From Myxococcales bacterium (GTDB lineage Bacteria; Myxococcota; Myxococcia; Myxococcales; Myxococcaceae): a DNA stretch of 64,000 nt. Under the pieces are notes generated by a model. The model had not been told where the DNA came from, did no database searches, and saw only the letters and a list, made by a program, of their open reading frames with translations. This document shows positions 57,922 to 64,000 of the stretch, in pieces. Within the stretch, counting starts at the first letter, position 1. Each line of letters begins with the position of its first letter. Location: NCBI GenBank assembly GCA_020846875.1, contig JADLDB010000094.1, forward strand, positions 1 through 64,000, read 5' to 3'. Position numbers and translations under genes: made by a program.

Positions 57922-59526
57922 TCAGCGCCGCGCGGTGGGCTGTGGCCCCGGCCTCAGCTGGCGATCCACCACGCCGAACGTCCAGTCGGACAGCCACACC
58001 AGCGAGAGGCGGGCGGTGAAGCCGGTGACGCTGCGGTCGAGGGTCTGGTCCTCGAAGGCGCTGCGCCGGACGGCCACCACCATGTCGGCGCCGAGGGCCA
58101 CGGGCCCCAGCAGGCGCACCATGGGGCCCACGGTGAAGTACATGATGTTCTCCCAGCCGGACGGCGGGGTGTAGGCGCCCACCACGAACCAGTCGCGCAC
58201 CGACACGCGCAGCCAGCCGACGTTCTTGTGGATGAGGCGCGCGTCGAGGGTGAGCTGGACGCCGGGCCCGATGTGGTAGTCGCGGTACAGCTCCTCGTCG
58301 AGGCCGAGCGCCCCGGCGGTGGCGAAGGGCACGCCGCTGAAGACGCCGGAGGTCTGCAGGAAGACGTTCTGGGACAGCTTCCACTGCAGCGAGGTGCCGA
58401 TGCCCACGCCCACCGACGACACGCGCACCAGCGAGACGCCCGAGTAGTCGTACTGGCCGAACAGGCCCCACAGCCCCCGCACCGAGGTGTTCGCGCTGCC
58501 GAAGTTGGTGCCGAAGAGGAGCCCGCGGCTGAAGTACGCGCCCGCAGTGGAGCCGCCCCCCACCGACAGGTTGAAGTCGAGGTCGAAGTGGGAGAACGGG
58601 TGCCGGTACTTGAAGTCCGGATCGCCGGGAATGCCGTAGGTGAGCCGGCCCTGCAGGTTGAGCTGCGTGCCCGCTGTCTGGAACACGCGGCCGGTGGCCG
58701 GCTCGCGCAGCGAGGAGCCGAAGGTGACGCCCGCGCCCATCACCGCGAAGTAGGGCGGGTGATCCTCGAGGTCGCCCGCGTACAGGTCGTCGTTGGTGAG
58801 CCACGAGTTGGCGGTGTCCATGGGGCTGAGCAGGAAGGAGCCCAGCTTTCGGCCCCAGCCCGGCGCGCGCCCGTCGGTGTCGGTGAGCACCAGCATGGCC
58901 GCGCGGTGCAGCACCTCGCCCAGGAAGATGCCGCCGATGGTGGTGGTGATCTGATCGTTGATGGACGGCGCGTCGACCTCGTAGAAGAGCTCCCAGGTGA
59001 GGCTGGCGAAGAGCGGGTAGAGGGTCGCCAGCCAGAAGGGGACACCGGAGGAGCGCGCCGCGGTGAAGGCCAGCGCGCCCTGGTACGGGTGGCCGAACTG
59101 GTTGGTGAGGAAGTAGTCCACGTCCCACGTCCAGGGACGGCGGCCATCGAAGTGGCTCTTGATGGAGTCGAGCGACACCTGCCCGAAGGACTCGCGCGAC
59201 ACCAGGTTGGTGAAGGAGAGGAAGAGCAGGTGCAGCGCCTCCGACTCCAGCGCGGGGATGAGGTAGTTGGTGCGCTTGGGCTTGTTGACGAAGCTGACGA
59301 CGCCGGGCTCGGGGGGCGGCGCGAGGACGGTGGCGGAGGCGGTCGGCAGCGCCACCACCACGCCCGCGTCTGCGAAGGGCACCACGAGGGACTCGGGCGA
59401 GGACAGGGTGCCGGCGTCGGCCGCCTCACCGGCGGGCGCGGTGTCGGCGGTGGGCGCGTCCTCGGGCAGGGCCGCCCACGCGGGGACGGCGGCCGCGAGC
59501 AGCAGCGAGAAGAAGAAGAGCCTCAT
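57922..59526 (-). CDS. DUF3943 family outer-membrane protein
   Basis: 534 residues starting MRLFFFSLLLAAAVPAWAA, a Sec signal. The DUF3943 signature is clear: WDVDYFLTNQFGHPYQGALA, AARSSGVPF, SLTWELFYEVDAPSINDQIT and TTIGGIFLGEVLHRAAM. The C-terminal half alternates polar/hydrophobic strands (LSVGGGSTAGAYFSRGL, GPGVQLTLDARLIHKNVG) like a beta barrel. Family members are outer-membrane proteins of unknown function. It is last in a five-gene operon, overlapping its upstream gene by four bases. Confidence 0.8.
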   Translation of the reverse strand: MRLFFFSLLLAAAVPAWAALPEDAPTADTAPAGEAADAGTLSSPESLVVPFADAGVVVALPTASATVLAPPPEPGVVSFVNKPKRTNYLIPALESEALHLLFLSFTNLVSRESFGQVSLDSIKSHFDGRRPWTWDVDYFLTNQFGHPYQGALAFTAARSSGVPFWLATLYPLFASLTWELFYEVDAPSINDQITTTIGGIFLGEVLHRAAMLVLTDTDGRAPGWGRKLGSFLLSPMDTANSWLTNDDLYAGDLEDHPPYFAVMGAGVTFGSSLREPATGRVFQTAGTQLNLQGRLTYGIPGDPDFKYRHPFSHFDLDFNLSVGGGSTAGAYFSRGLLFGTNFGSANTSVRGLWGLFGQYDYSGVSLVRVSSVGVGIGTSLQWKLSQNVFLQTSGVFSGVPFATAGALGLDEELYRDYHIGPGVQLTLDARLIHKNVGWLRVSVRDWFVVGAYTPPSGWENIMYFTVGPMVRLLGPVALGADMVVAVRRSAFEDQTLDRSVTGFTARLSLVWLSDWTFGVVDRQLRPGPQPTARR

Positions 59527-59921
59527 GGCAGCTTCCATCCGAAGGCGAAGAGGCCCCCGCCCTGCACCGGCGCGAAGGCGGCCGACAGCTCCGAGGTGGG
59601 CGTCCAGAGGAACAGCACCAGCGCCAGCCCGGCGGTGAGCGCGCCCACTCCCAGCAGCGACACGCCGCCCACCACGTTGGAGGTGGCGTTGGACTGGGCG
59701 GCGTCGATTTCTTCCTGCGTGGGCAGCGACGCGGCCTTGTTCCACTGCACCTGCCCGAGGATGACGAAGGTGGCGCCGCCGATCAGCGACAGGCCGCTGA
59801 TGATGGCCGGCACCAGCGCCCTCGCCGGCACCACGTTGGGCTTCTGGGCCTGCGGGGGGGCAGCGGGCGTCACCTGGCCGAGCGCGAGGGACACGACGAG
59901 CGGTGCGAGGAGAGCGTGCAT
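59523..59921 (-). CDS. Small membrane protein in the DUF3943 operon
   Basis: 132 residues. A short signal-like N-terminus (LLAPLVVSLALGQ) precedes two helices, LVPAIISGLSLIGGATFVILG and VVGGVSLLGVGALTAGLALVLFLW. Between them is the helical loop QVQWNKAASLPTQEEIDAAQ. It starts 52 bases after the preceding gene in the operon and overlaps the DUF3943 start. Function unknown. Confidence 0.65.
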   Translation of the reverse strand: MHALLAPLVVSLALGQVTPAAPPQAQKPNVVPARALVPAIISGLSLIGGATFVILGQVQWNKAASLPTQEEIDAAQSNATSNVVGGVSLLGVGALTAGLALVLFLWTPTSELSAAFAPVQGGGLFAFGWKLP

Positions 59922-59973
59922 GGTGCCCGCGGACGCTACTCGCCGGGTCGCGGGGGTACAGGGAAAAGACCGG

Positions 59974-60666
59974 TCACCCGAACTCGATGTACGGCCCGGC
60001 GGTGAAGTCGGCCTGCAGCAGCGCGCCGCCGCCCGACACGCCCACTGCGCAGCCCGCGCCGCCGCACCAGAGGCTGCCTCCGGTGAAGAGGAAGGGGATG
60101 AGCAGCCGCGCCTGGCCCCGCAGGCCGAACTTCTTGAACAGCCGCAGCTTGATGCCCAGCGAGGTGCTGGCGGAGAAGAGCCACAGGTCGCCGTAGCCCG
60201 AGTCGTGGGGGTGCATGATGGTGGTGCCCAGGCCGACGGAGAAGAAGCCGCGCAGCCGGTCGTTGCCCAGCTCGTACAGCGCCGCCGCGTGGATGTAGTG
60301 GATGGACAGGCCGAAGCGGTACTCCAGCGGGCTGTTGGTCCCCAGCGGCGAGGTGGACAGCCCGGACGGCTGGAAGAGGTAGAAGAGCTCGCCGCGGAAG
60401 GCGTGCCCCCGCTTCCAGCCTTTCGCGGTCAGCCACCCGATGGAGCCGCCGAAGCTGCCCGAGTCCGTCAGCTTCACCGCGCGCCCGAAGTAGATGGTGG
60501 GGCTGGTCTGGTAGCCGAACTGCCCGGAGATGTCGAAGCGCCCTGGCGCCGTGGACGCCGCGCTGGCTGGTGGCTGGTTGAAGGAGTCCACCGGTTGGGG
60601 GGTGAAGTCCTGCGCGGACGAGGAGGCAGAGAAGGCGACGAGGAAGACGCAGACGGCGTCACGCAT
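59974..60666 (-). CDS. Outer-membrane beta-barrel protein
   Basis: 230 residues starting MRDAVCVFLVAFSASSSAQD, a signal peptide. AGGAG lies six bases upstream of the ATG, inside the end of the preceding gene. The mature protein has eight or more alternating strands (FDISGQFGYQTSPTIYFG, FRGELFYLFQP, YRFGLSIHYIHAAALYEL, FFSVGLGTTIMHP, ADFTAGPYIEFG) and is a typical small barrel. Its function is not known. Confidence 0.75.
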   Translation of the reverse strand: MRDAVCVFLVAFSASSSAQDFTPQPVDSFNQPPASAASTAPGRFDISGQFGYQTSPTIYFGRAVKLTDSGSFGGSIGWLTAKGWKRGHAFRGELFYLFQPSGLSTSPLGTNSPLEYRFGLSIHYIHAAALYELGNDRLRGFFSVGLGTTIMHPHDSGYGDLWLFSASTSLGIKLRLFKKFGLRGQARLLIPFLFTGGSLWCGGAGCAVGVSGGGALLQADFTAGPYIEFG

Positions 60667-60679
60667 GGGGACTCCTCTT

Positions 60680-61336
60680 TCAAATCTGCCAGGCGACGCC
60701 CAGCAGACCCGACAGCATCATCGCGTTCTGCACCTGCGCGAAGCTGACGGTGGTGAACGTGTAACGGACGGCGGCGGTGAGGGCGAGGCGCGAGTCGGAG
60801 AGGGCCAGGCTCCAGTACAGCCCGGCCTCCGCGTGCGAGGCGAAGTGGAAGCCGCTGTCGGACTCCTCCAGGTCGGCCACCCTCTGGTAGGCGAAGCTCC
60901 ACACCGCCCCCAGCCCCACTCCCACGTACGGCTGCACGGATTGATCGAGGAAGTAGTAGTGCGCGGTGAGGCGCGGCGAGAGGAAGTGCGCGTAGCGGTA
61001 CAGCGGGCCGGACGCGGTGCCGCCGTTGTCCAGCGCCAGGCTGGCCAGGTCCGAAGTCTGCGAGTAGCGGTTGAAGCCGAAGGTGAGGCCCACCGAGAGG
61101 CGCCTGGTCACCTTGCTGCGGCCTTCCAGGTTGAAGCCCACCGGGCTGACGGCAGAGATGTACTGGGAGAAGGAGCCGATGGCCCCGCCCAATTCGTACG
61201 TGAAGTTCCAGATGGTGTCGTAGCGGCGGAAGTCGCGATCGCGCTCCACCGGCTGGAAGCTGACGGCCCCGGGGGCGATCTGCGCCGCGGCGGGTACAGC
61301 AGTGAGGACGGCCAACGCGAGAAGAGGGGCCTTCAT
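60680..61336 (-). CDS. Outer-membrane beta-barrel protein
   Basis: 218 residues with signal peptide MKAPLLALAVLTAVPAAAQ. Alternating strands follow (YDTIWNFTYELGGAIGSF, RRLSVGLTFGFNRYSQ, RLTAHYYFLDQSVQPYVGVG, FASHAEAGLYWSLALS, ALTAAVRYTFTTVSF), similar to OmpW-like or porin-like eight-stranded barrels. The ATG overlaps the stop of the lipoprotein gene. Confidence 0.78.
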   Translation of the reverse strand: MKAPLLALAVLTAVPAAAQIAPGAVSFQPVERDRDFRRYDTIWNFTYELGGAIGSFSQYISAVSPVGFNLEGRSKVTRRLSVGLTFGFNRYSQTSDLASLALDNGGTASGPLYRYAHFLSPRLTAHYYFLDQSVQPYVGVGLGAVWSFAYQRVADLEESDSGFHFASHAEAGLYWSLALSDSRLALTAAVRYTFTTVSFAQVQNAMMLSGLLGVAWQI

Positions 61337-61944
61337 CGCGCCACCCTCGGGGACTGCGCGAAGGCCCGGTCGATGGCGTCCTTCGCCTTCGCCGCGTCGT
61401 AGCCGGTGTCGGGCAGCACGCTGTACAGCGCCGCGGACCAGTGCGTCTTCACCCGCTCACCGGCGCCGGGGGGCGGGGCGGTGAACTCGTGCAGCTCGAT
61501 GATGAGCGTCCCGTAGCGGTAGTCGCCGATGTACGAGAAGTCCCAGCTGCACTGGGCGCCGCAGTACGGCGTGCCCGGGTACCAGAAGCAGTAGTCGCAC
61601 CACACGCCGGTGAAGTACTCCTCTTCCGTGCCGAGGATGGCCGACACCGTCACGCCGAAGTCCGCGCTGGTGGCCGTGCCGGTGTGCTTCGCGTAGCCCT
61701 TCGCCACCAGGTTGGCCTCGACGGCCGACAGCAGGTTGGGCACGTCGGCGGTCCAGTCCTTCGGGCTCGGCGGAGTCTGCGCCACCAGCTTCACCTGCGT
61801 GGGCAGGGCGAAGGTGCGCAGCGCCTTGAAGTCGGTGGAAGGAGAGTCCTGGGTGAGGACCACGATGCCGTTCACCACGCTGTCCGGAGCGCTGGGCCCG
61901 CACGCACACGCGAAGACCGCACCGGCCACGAGGAGGAGTCGCAC
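61333..61944 (-). CDS. DUF4136 lipoprotein
   Basis: 203 residues from a GTG at 61944. The signal ends in FACACG (Cys15 or so), so it is a lipoprotein. The DUF4136 pattern is present: STDFKALRTFALPTQV, LLSAVEANLVAKGYAK, ADFGVTVSAILGTEEEY and YGTLIIELHEF. It contains a WCDYCFWYPGTPYCGAQCSW cysteine cluster, which is unusual for the family and could be disulphide-bonded. It is first gene of the five-gene envelope operon. Confidence 0.8.
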   Translation of the reverse strand: MRLLLVAGAVFACACGPSAPDSVVNGIVVLTQDSPSTDFKALRTFALPTQVKLVAQTPPSPKDWTADVPNLLSAVEANLVAKGYAKHTGTATSADFGVTVSAILGTEEEYFTGVWCDYCFWYPGTPYCGAQCSWDFSYIGDYRYGTLIIELHEFTAPPPGAGERVKTHWSAALYSVLPDTGYDAAKAKDAIDRAFAQSPRVAR

Positions 61945-62079
61945 GGCCAGCGTTGTAACAGCCGCCGCACTGTCGGCAAGGAAGCAGGGTCCTCCCGTCG
62001 GAGTGAGATTGACCCGGGCGGTCGGCGGAAACCCTCCCCGGTACTGGGTAACTGTCTGGAGGCCGATGGGAAACGAGGG

Positions 62080-62095
62080 GGGCAGAGCGCTTGCA
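62080..62095 (+). promoter_or_regulatory. Possible sigma-54 promoter before the response regulator
   Basis: GGGCAGAGCGCTTGCA fits the -24 GG / -12 GC layout with 10 bases between, near the consensus TGGCAC-N5-TTGCA. It ends 37 bases before the ATG at 62133, leaving room for a transcription start about 62106. The surrounding sequence also contains GGTACTGG and CCAGTACC as an inverted repeat, possibly for an activator. Only the pattern supports it. Confidence 0.35.
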
Positions 62096-62132
62096 TCACC
62101 GGCCAGTACCTCGCTTTCCCCGGAGTCTCCCC

Positions 62133-62639
62133 ATGATTGCCTCCTCGGCCCGCCGCGTCCTGATCGTCGACGACGAGGCCAACGTCTGCAGCGCGCTGCG
62201 CCGCTCCTTGAGCCGGGAGGGGTACCAGATCGAGGCCTGCACCAACCCGGACGAGGCGCTGGCGAAGATGAAGACGCGCTCTTTTGACCTGGTCATCTCC
62301 GATCACCTGATGCCCGAGATGACCGGACTGGAATTCTTGAAGCGCGTGCGCGACCGGTACCCGGACGCGGTGCGGATCATCCTCACCGGGCACGCCGACA
62401 TGCAGACCGCGATCGACGCCATCAACCAGGGAGAGATCTACCGCTTCCTCACCAAGCCCTGGGACGACCTGGAGCTCAAGGTGTGCATTACCCTGGCCTT
62501 CGAGAAGCTGGATCTGGAGCGAGAGAATCGCGCGCTACTCTCCCGGCTGCGTGCTCTGTCGGACCGCCTGGTGCGGGAGAAGCCGGCGCTGGGCTCCCTG
62601 CGACGGGACGAGACCGGGGCCATCCTGCTCGACGCCTGA
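62133..62639 (+). CDS. Single-domain response regulator with helical tail
   Basis: 168 residues starting [20 protein letters not shown]. The receiver domain is complete: Asp13/Asp14, phosphoacceptor Asp57 in [11 protein letters not shown], Thr85 in ILTGHAD and Lys108 in FLTKPWDD. A coiled-coil-like tail ([20 protein letters not shown]) follows and no output domain is present, the layout of RpfG-type truncated receivers or of scaffold regulators. The gene lies 15 bases before a histidine kinase gene, so it is likely that kinase's partner. Confidence 0.9.
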   Translation: MIASSARRVLIVDDEANVCSALRRSLSREGYQIEACTNPDEALAKMKTRSFDLVISDHLMPEMTGLEFLKRVRDRYPDAVRIILTGHADMQTAIDAINQGEIYRFLTKPWDDLELKVCITLAFEKLDLERENRALLSRLRALSDRLVREKPALGSLRRDETGAILLDA

Positions 62640-62654
62640 AAGGAAGGTGCGGGC

Positions 62655-64000
62655 ATGGGGCGCACGCACGAACAGTGGCTCGAGCAGGTCAATCGCTTCG
62701 CCTGGGATGTCGCCCGCCAGCTCTTCCTGCCCAACGTGCGGCGGGTGGCGGTGATGCGCACCCGGGAGCTGTGCGATGCCGACGGGGCCACGCTGCTGCT
62801 GCACGACTCGGAGACGGGCGCGCTGTCCTTCGAGTTGGTGGAGGGCGCGGGGGCCGGCGCGCTGGAGCACCGGCGGCTCGCGCCGGGGGAAGGCATCGCC
62901 GGCCGGGTGGCCCTCGAGCGCGCGCCGCTGCTGGTGGAGGACGTGGGCTCGAGTCGCGACTTCGCCCGCGGCTTCGACGCCGCCTCGGGCTTCGTCACCG
63001 GCTCCATCATCGCGGTGCCGCTGATCTTCGACGAGCGCCTGCTGGGCGTGCTGGAGGCGGTTCGCTGCGCCGAGCGGCACCCCTTCACCCAGGAGGACCT
63101 CACCCACCTCAGCGCCCTGGCGCCCCACGTGGCCGCGGCCGTGCAGCACCTGCGCACCGAGGAGTCGCTCCGCCAGGCCCGCGAGAGCCTGCAGAAGAGC
63201 CACGATCAGCTGGAGAAGCGAGTGGCGGAGCGCACCCGCCTCATCGCCCGTGCCAAGCAGCAGTGGGAAGCCACCTTCGACGCCATGCAGGATCCGGTGG
63301 TCGTGCTGGACGGTTACAAGGTGCGCCGGGCCAACCGCGCCTTTCAGGTGCTGGCCGGCGGTCGCCCGTGGGCGGACATCATCGACGCGACCTGCCACCA
63401 GGTGCTCGCTGGCCGGAGCACTCCCTGCTCGGGCTGTCCGCTCCAGGTGCCGGGCAAGCTGACCGAGGTGCGCTTCGCCGACGCCACCTTCCACGCTTCC
63501 CGGTCGCAGGTGGAGCTCGGTGACGTGCCGGCCAGCGTGGTGCACTACCGCGACGTCACCGAGCAGCGCCGCCTGGCGGGGCGCCTGCGGGAGAGCGAGC
63601 GGCTGGCCTCGGTGGGACAGCTCGCCTCCGGCGCGGCCCACGAGATCAACAACCCGCTGTCCATCGTCCTGTCCAGCCTGCGGCTGCTGCGCGACACCTT
63701 GGCCGACGTGCTGATGCCCGCGACCGACGCGCTGCGCCGGGCCCACGCCGCCTTCGGCCGAGGTGACTCCACCCAGGCGAAGCAGGTGCTGGCGGGCGCA
63801 CAGGTCGACCCGGCGGACGTGGCTGACGCGCTGGAGGTCATCGACGAGGCGGTGGTGGGCGCCCAGCGGATCAACGAGGTGGTGAGGAGCCTGCGCGAAC
63901 TCTCACGCCAGGAGCAGGGCCGAGCGGAGGCGGTGCCGGTCAACCCGGTGGTGCAGCGGACCGTGGCGCGCGTGCTGGGGCCGCAGCACCGGGAAAGGGT
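62655..64000 (+). CDS. GAF-PAS sensor histidine kinase (3' end outside window)
   Basis: 448 residues visible from the ATG at 62655; GGAAGG lies upstream. A GAF domain spans about 20-165 ([36 protein letters not shown]). A coiled coil ([20 protein letters not shown]) leads into a PAS domain ([20 protein letters not shown]) with a Cys motif, [16 protein letters not shown]. The HisKA segment [20 protein letters not shown] carries phosphoacceptor His329, and a long helix pair follows. No transmembrane segment is visible, so it is cytoplasmic. The ATPase domain lies beyond the right edge. It is the probable partner of the receiver immediately upstream. Confidence 0.88.
   Translation, partial: MGRTHEQWLEQVNRFAWDVARQLFLPNVRRVAVMRTRELCDADGATLLLHDSETGALSFELVEGAGAGALEHRRLAPGEGIAGRVALERAPLLVEDVGSSRDFARGFDAASGFVTGSIIAVPLIFDERLLGVLEAVRCAERHPFTQEDLTHLSALAPHVAAAVQHLRTEESLRQARESLQKSHDQLEKRVAERTRLIARAKQQWEATFDAMQDPVVVLDGYKVRRANRAFQVLAGGRPWADIIDATCHQVLAGRSTPCSGCPLQVPGKLTEVRFADATFHASRSQVELGDVPASVVHYRDVTEQRRLAGRLRESERLASVGQLASGAAHEINNPLSIVLSSLRLLRDTLADVLMPATDALRRAHAAFGRGDSTQAKQVLAGAQVDPADVADALEVIDEAVVGAQRINEVVRSLRELSRQEQGRAEAVPVNPVVQRTVARVLGPQHRER

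Noticed and set aside
1-64000. rRNA, tRNA or insertion sequences
   Set aside because: None was recognisable by eye; a tRNA or transposase search could still find something small in the gaps.

Overview
The window is very GC-rich and almost certainly from a fruiting-body myxobacterium (Myxococcota, probably the Myxococcus/Corallococcus/Archangium side). Evidence: a MYXO-CTERM tail on a trypsin-like lipoprotein, many lipoproteins with Gly-rich or DAG-rich linkers, Ser/Thr kinases with Pro-rich tails, a secreted caspase-like protein and a strong G/C third-position bias. I see no rRNA, tRNA, CRISPR array or insertion sequence.

Layout. 1-6.2 kb: tail of a Cys-rich repeat protein, a GH114-like lipoprotein, the two subunits of a biotin-dependent acyl-CoA carboxylase (3-methylcrotonyl-CoA type) and a lipoprotein shaped like an M48 peptidase whose active site is lost. 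6.2-25 kb: mostly exported proteins (amidase with FG-GAP repeats, PKD/beta-helix protein, Ig-like lipoprotein, beta-propeller, phospholipase C-like phosphoesterase, a 1463-residue Gly-rich protein) plus a peptide deformylase. Two gene fragments lie in the gaps: the N-terminus of a 2Fe-2S oxidoreductase subunit at 14.3-14.4 kb and a TerC piece at 20.2-20.4 kb. 25.1-32.8 kb: a seven-gene, mostly overlapping operon for a Tat-exported molybdopterin oxidoreductase with its FeS subunit, NrfD-type anchor, TorD chaperone, a ferredoxin, an AroE-like protein and a small protein. An FNR-like palindrome lies upstream, and three copies of a palindromic repeat occur in it, two of them inside the ferredoxin gene.

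33-42.7 kb: an OM-type protein, two coupled secreted proteases, then an ECF sigma / zinc-finger anti-sigma / caspase-beta-barrel / PEGA-TonB-receptor operon and a thioesterase. 42.8-52.9 kb: Tat amidohydrolase, Ser/Thr kinase, VapBC-type toxin-antitoxin pair, Uup-type ABC-F ATPase, and a pseudokinase with an acidic repeat stalk. 52.9-57.9 kb: an NAD-type formate dehydrogenase operon. Its catalytic subunit reads through an in-frame TGA (selenocysteine) followed by a textbook bacterial SECIS hairpin. Its usual N-terminal 4Fe-4S domain is missing and is found instead at the C-terminus of the last gene of the operon, a circularly permuted split. 57.9-61.9 kb: a five-gene envelope operon (DUF4136 lipoprotein, two beta-barrels, small membrane protein, DUF3943 protein). 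62-64 kb: a response regulator behind a possible sigma-54 promoter and a GAF-PAS histidine kinase cut by the window edge.

How they work together: the two molybdoenzyme operons and the FNR-like site point to formate oxidation and anaerobic or microaerobic respiration. The sigma/caspase/receptor operon looks like an envelope-sensing module. Most remaining genes are surface and secreted functions typical of a predatory, social soil bacterium.
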